Of a DNA stretch of 64,000 nt, positions 62,161 through 64,000 are shown one piece after another. The notes beneath the pieces were generated by a model. It was not told where the DNA came from. It did not search any database and saw only the letters and a program-made list of their open reading frames with translations. This DNA is from Lucifuga dentata. Its lineage: Eukaryota; Chordata; Actinopteri; Ophidiiformes; Bythitidae. Within the stretch, counting starts at the first letter, position 1. Each line of letters opens with the position of its first letter. Position numbers and translations under genes: made by a program. The DNA lies in contig VXCM01001537.1 of the NCBI GenBank assembly GCA_014773175.1, positions 62,001-126,000 on the forward strand, given 5' to 3'.

Positions 62161-64000
62161 AAGAAACTGTAATAAACCTAATATTTTTCTGGATCTATCT
62201 CTGTAAATATGTAACTGCATGATAGTGAATCAGCACCATCTCAGCTACACATTAGTGGTTATTCATATTTCTGCTCCATTTGTTACTGCACAGCAATTCC
62301 ATTAATGTGTCCCCTGTTCAAGCATAGTCCTTTGAATGCAGATTGTTATCTGAATTACATCTGTTGACAGCTTAGCATGGGACATAGCTGATTTTTTTTT
62401 CCACAATGTTAAGAAATGATTTTTAAAAATTGCTGAATACACCCCTTGGATGGGCTCCAAAATTTTATTCCCCAGGAAATACCTCATCCTTCCTCTAAGT
62501 TTAATAAAAGCCAGTTCGAGTAATGTTCCTAACAAACAAAGAAACCAACACAGGTGAAAACCTAGTAGTAGTAGTTTTTTTTTTTTTTCATTATTTTTTT
62601 TGTTTTTTTTTAAAGGGAAAGTGACTGTGTACAAAGTAAGTAGACGGAAATTTAAACAGTAATGAAAAATTTGGAAATATATACAGTGCTTCAGATCTGT
62701 TGACTGCAGGCATTTGGTTATGCTGTGTGTTTATGTGCCATATATTCTAAACTGAACAGCAGAGGTGCTCAGAGCTATAGAATATTGTATCAGGTTGATG
62801 CCCTCAAGAATGTAAGGTAAGACAGATGAATGAATGAGTTTGAAAAACTTTCCACCTTTACATTTCCTGTTCTATGTTGTTAGTATCACGTTGCTCACTT
62901 CGTGTTCAGCAGCTCAGCAATAGATTTATATCTCTGGTTTGGTATTCAGGCCTTCTCAATTAAGTAAATGTAAACACCAGTCTCACTAACAGAGGTGGAA
63001 GGCAGGAGAAATAATGGAATGGAAATCGTTTTCAGCATCAGATTTTGAGTGATGGAAGTCGTTCACTGCAGAGACAACACTCTACAGTTAAAATGTCTTG
63101 TGGCTTTCATACTCTTTGTCATTTCTTATTTTAAAAAAAGTTAAAATTTGAGAAATTTTTTACCACACAGCTATCATTGTAGTTGTTCTGTGATACAAGA
63201 AGCATCATAGTGATTGCTTTATTTATTTAGGGCGTTAAATTCTGAACCACAAGCTGCAGAGATGTACACATTGCTTTTATGAACACCCTCTTTTAAGAAA
63301 TGATAATTTATCTAATTCTTAGCTAAACGGTGCTAATGTGCCCACTGCTCTCTCAGATTCTCCTGGAGGGTATTCTTTCTCTCGCAAGCTGAAGGACAAG
63401 CAAAGCTTATTACAAGTGCTGGATTAGATTGAAAAAAAACTCTATTCTATCTGATCTATTTTATACAATATTGTTTAAGTAGAGAAACCTAGTGGAGGAT
63501 TTAAATTTAGTTGTAATTTATAATCAGCATTACAGTTAACTTTACTGGATAATGCTCATTATATTAATTGTTTTTATATTATAATCCGAGTGAATTCTCA
63601 TGGGTGCTGTCTGGAGTTGCAAATTAACAAACTTCTTTAGGTGCTTTCACGCCAAAGCTTTGAAACTAAATTGGGAACTACAGTACTTTACCCAGAACTA
63701 TCTAGAAAAGGAACTATGTGGTTCCTTGCTTGTTTTCCCACTACACTTCAAGAACATGAAGATCATGGAAATTGGAGCAAGTGACTGTCTTCAGCTGCAT
63801 CATTCCGATACACAGGGTCTCTCATACTAACGGTACCGGAGTGCACTGGTCAGTGCTCCAGAATAGATTTTACTGCTTTTACTGCTTACTGCTATGGCTG
63901 TAGGAATTGCATTGATTTAAAAAAAAATTTTTTTTTGAGTCTCTTTTGCTTCAAATTGAGTAGTTCAGATTTCCAGTAAACTCTGCTAGATATCTTTGAT

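Larger units (their letters stand above)
42937..64000. other. 21-kb stretch without supported genes
   Basis: Both strands were read for exon-like segments with paired splice sites and conserved-looking peptide; none was convincing. Candidate exons after 43 kb (for example at 45192-45229 and 58121-58185) give an immediate stop in the phase required by the previous exon. Contents are microsatellites, poly-A/T, hairpins and decayed repeats. It is probably intron or intergenic DNA of the unnamed gene. Confidence 0.5.

Overview
The window is vertebrate nuclear DNA, most probably from a ray-finned (teleost) fish. Its genes are split into many short exons with GT-AG introns. The proteins match vertebrate families, with the closest resemblance to fish forms. 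The DNA between exons is AT-rich and full of microsatellites, poly-A/T tracts and decayed DNA-transposon remnants of teleost type. Several single-N assembly joins are present.

Left third (1-30.8 kb) is gene-dense. The 3' part of dars1 (cytosolic aspartyl-tRNA synthetase, +) ends at 4994. It converges with tmbim1 (Lifeguard/BI-1-family membrane protein, -, 9156-5987). Divergent from tmbim1 is pnkd (metallo-beta-lactamase-fold, glyoxalase-II-like protein, +, 10545-16753). Then comes gmppa (alpha/regulatory subunit of GDP-mannose pyrophosphorylase, +, 21489-30133). For tmbim1, pnkd and gmppa every coding exon was placed, and the summed exon lengths give intact frames of 324, 359 and 422 codons. 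The tmbim1-pnkd-gmppa linkage recalls human 2q35. These genes do not form a pathway: dars1 serves translation, tmbim1 ER/Golgi/lysosome membranes and cell death, pnkd has a glyoxalase-II-like fold, and gmppa controls GDP-mannose supply for glycosylation.

Right two thirds (31-64 kb) has only one candidate gene, which I could not name. A promoter-like first exon (about 31.8-32.083 kb, YY1-type motif, uORFs, strong Kozak ATG) joins in frame to two small exons at 41409-41488 and 42898-42936. The gene then presumably runs out of the window. The rest looks like long introns or intergenic DNA with MITE-like elements, hairpins, palindromes and microsatellites. I see no bacterial-type system, CRISPR array, tRNA or rRNA.

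The points most worth checking are: an in-frame 15-nt candidate microexon in gmppa; an Asp-to-Asn change at the conserved DTQL site of tmbim1; the unnamed gene at 32-43 kb; a family of TTAA-flanked long-TIR elements; a hairpin carrying two opposed CTCF-like motifs at the left edge; and false 64-66 nt duplications at single-N joins, one of which duplicates part of the last pnkd exon.
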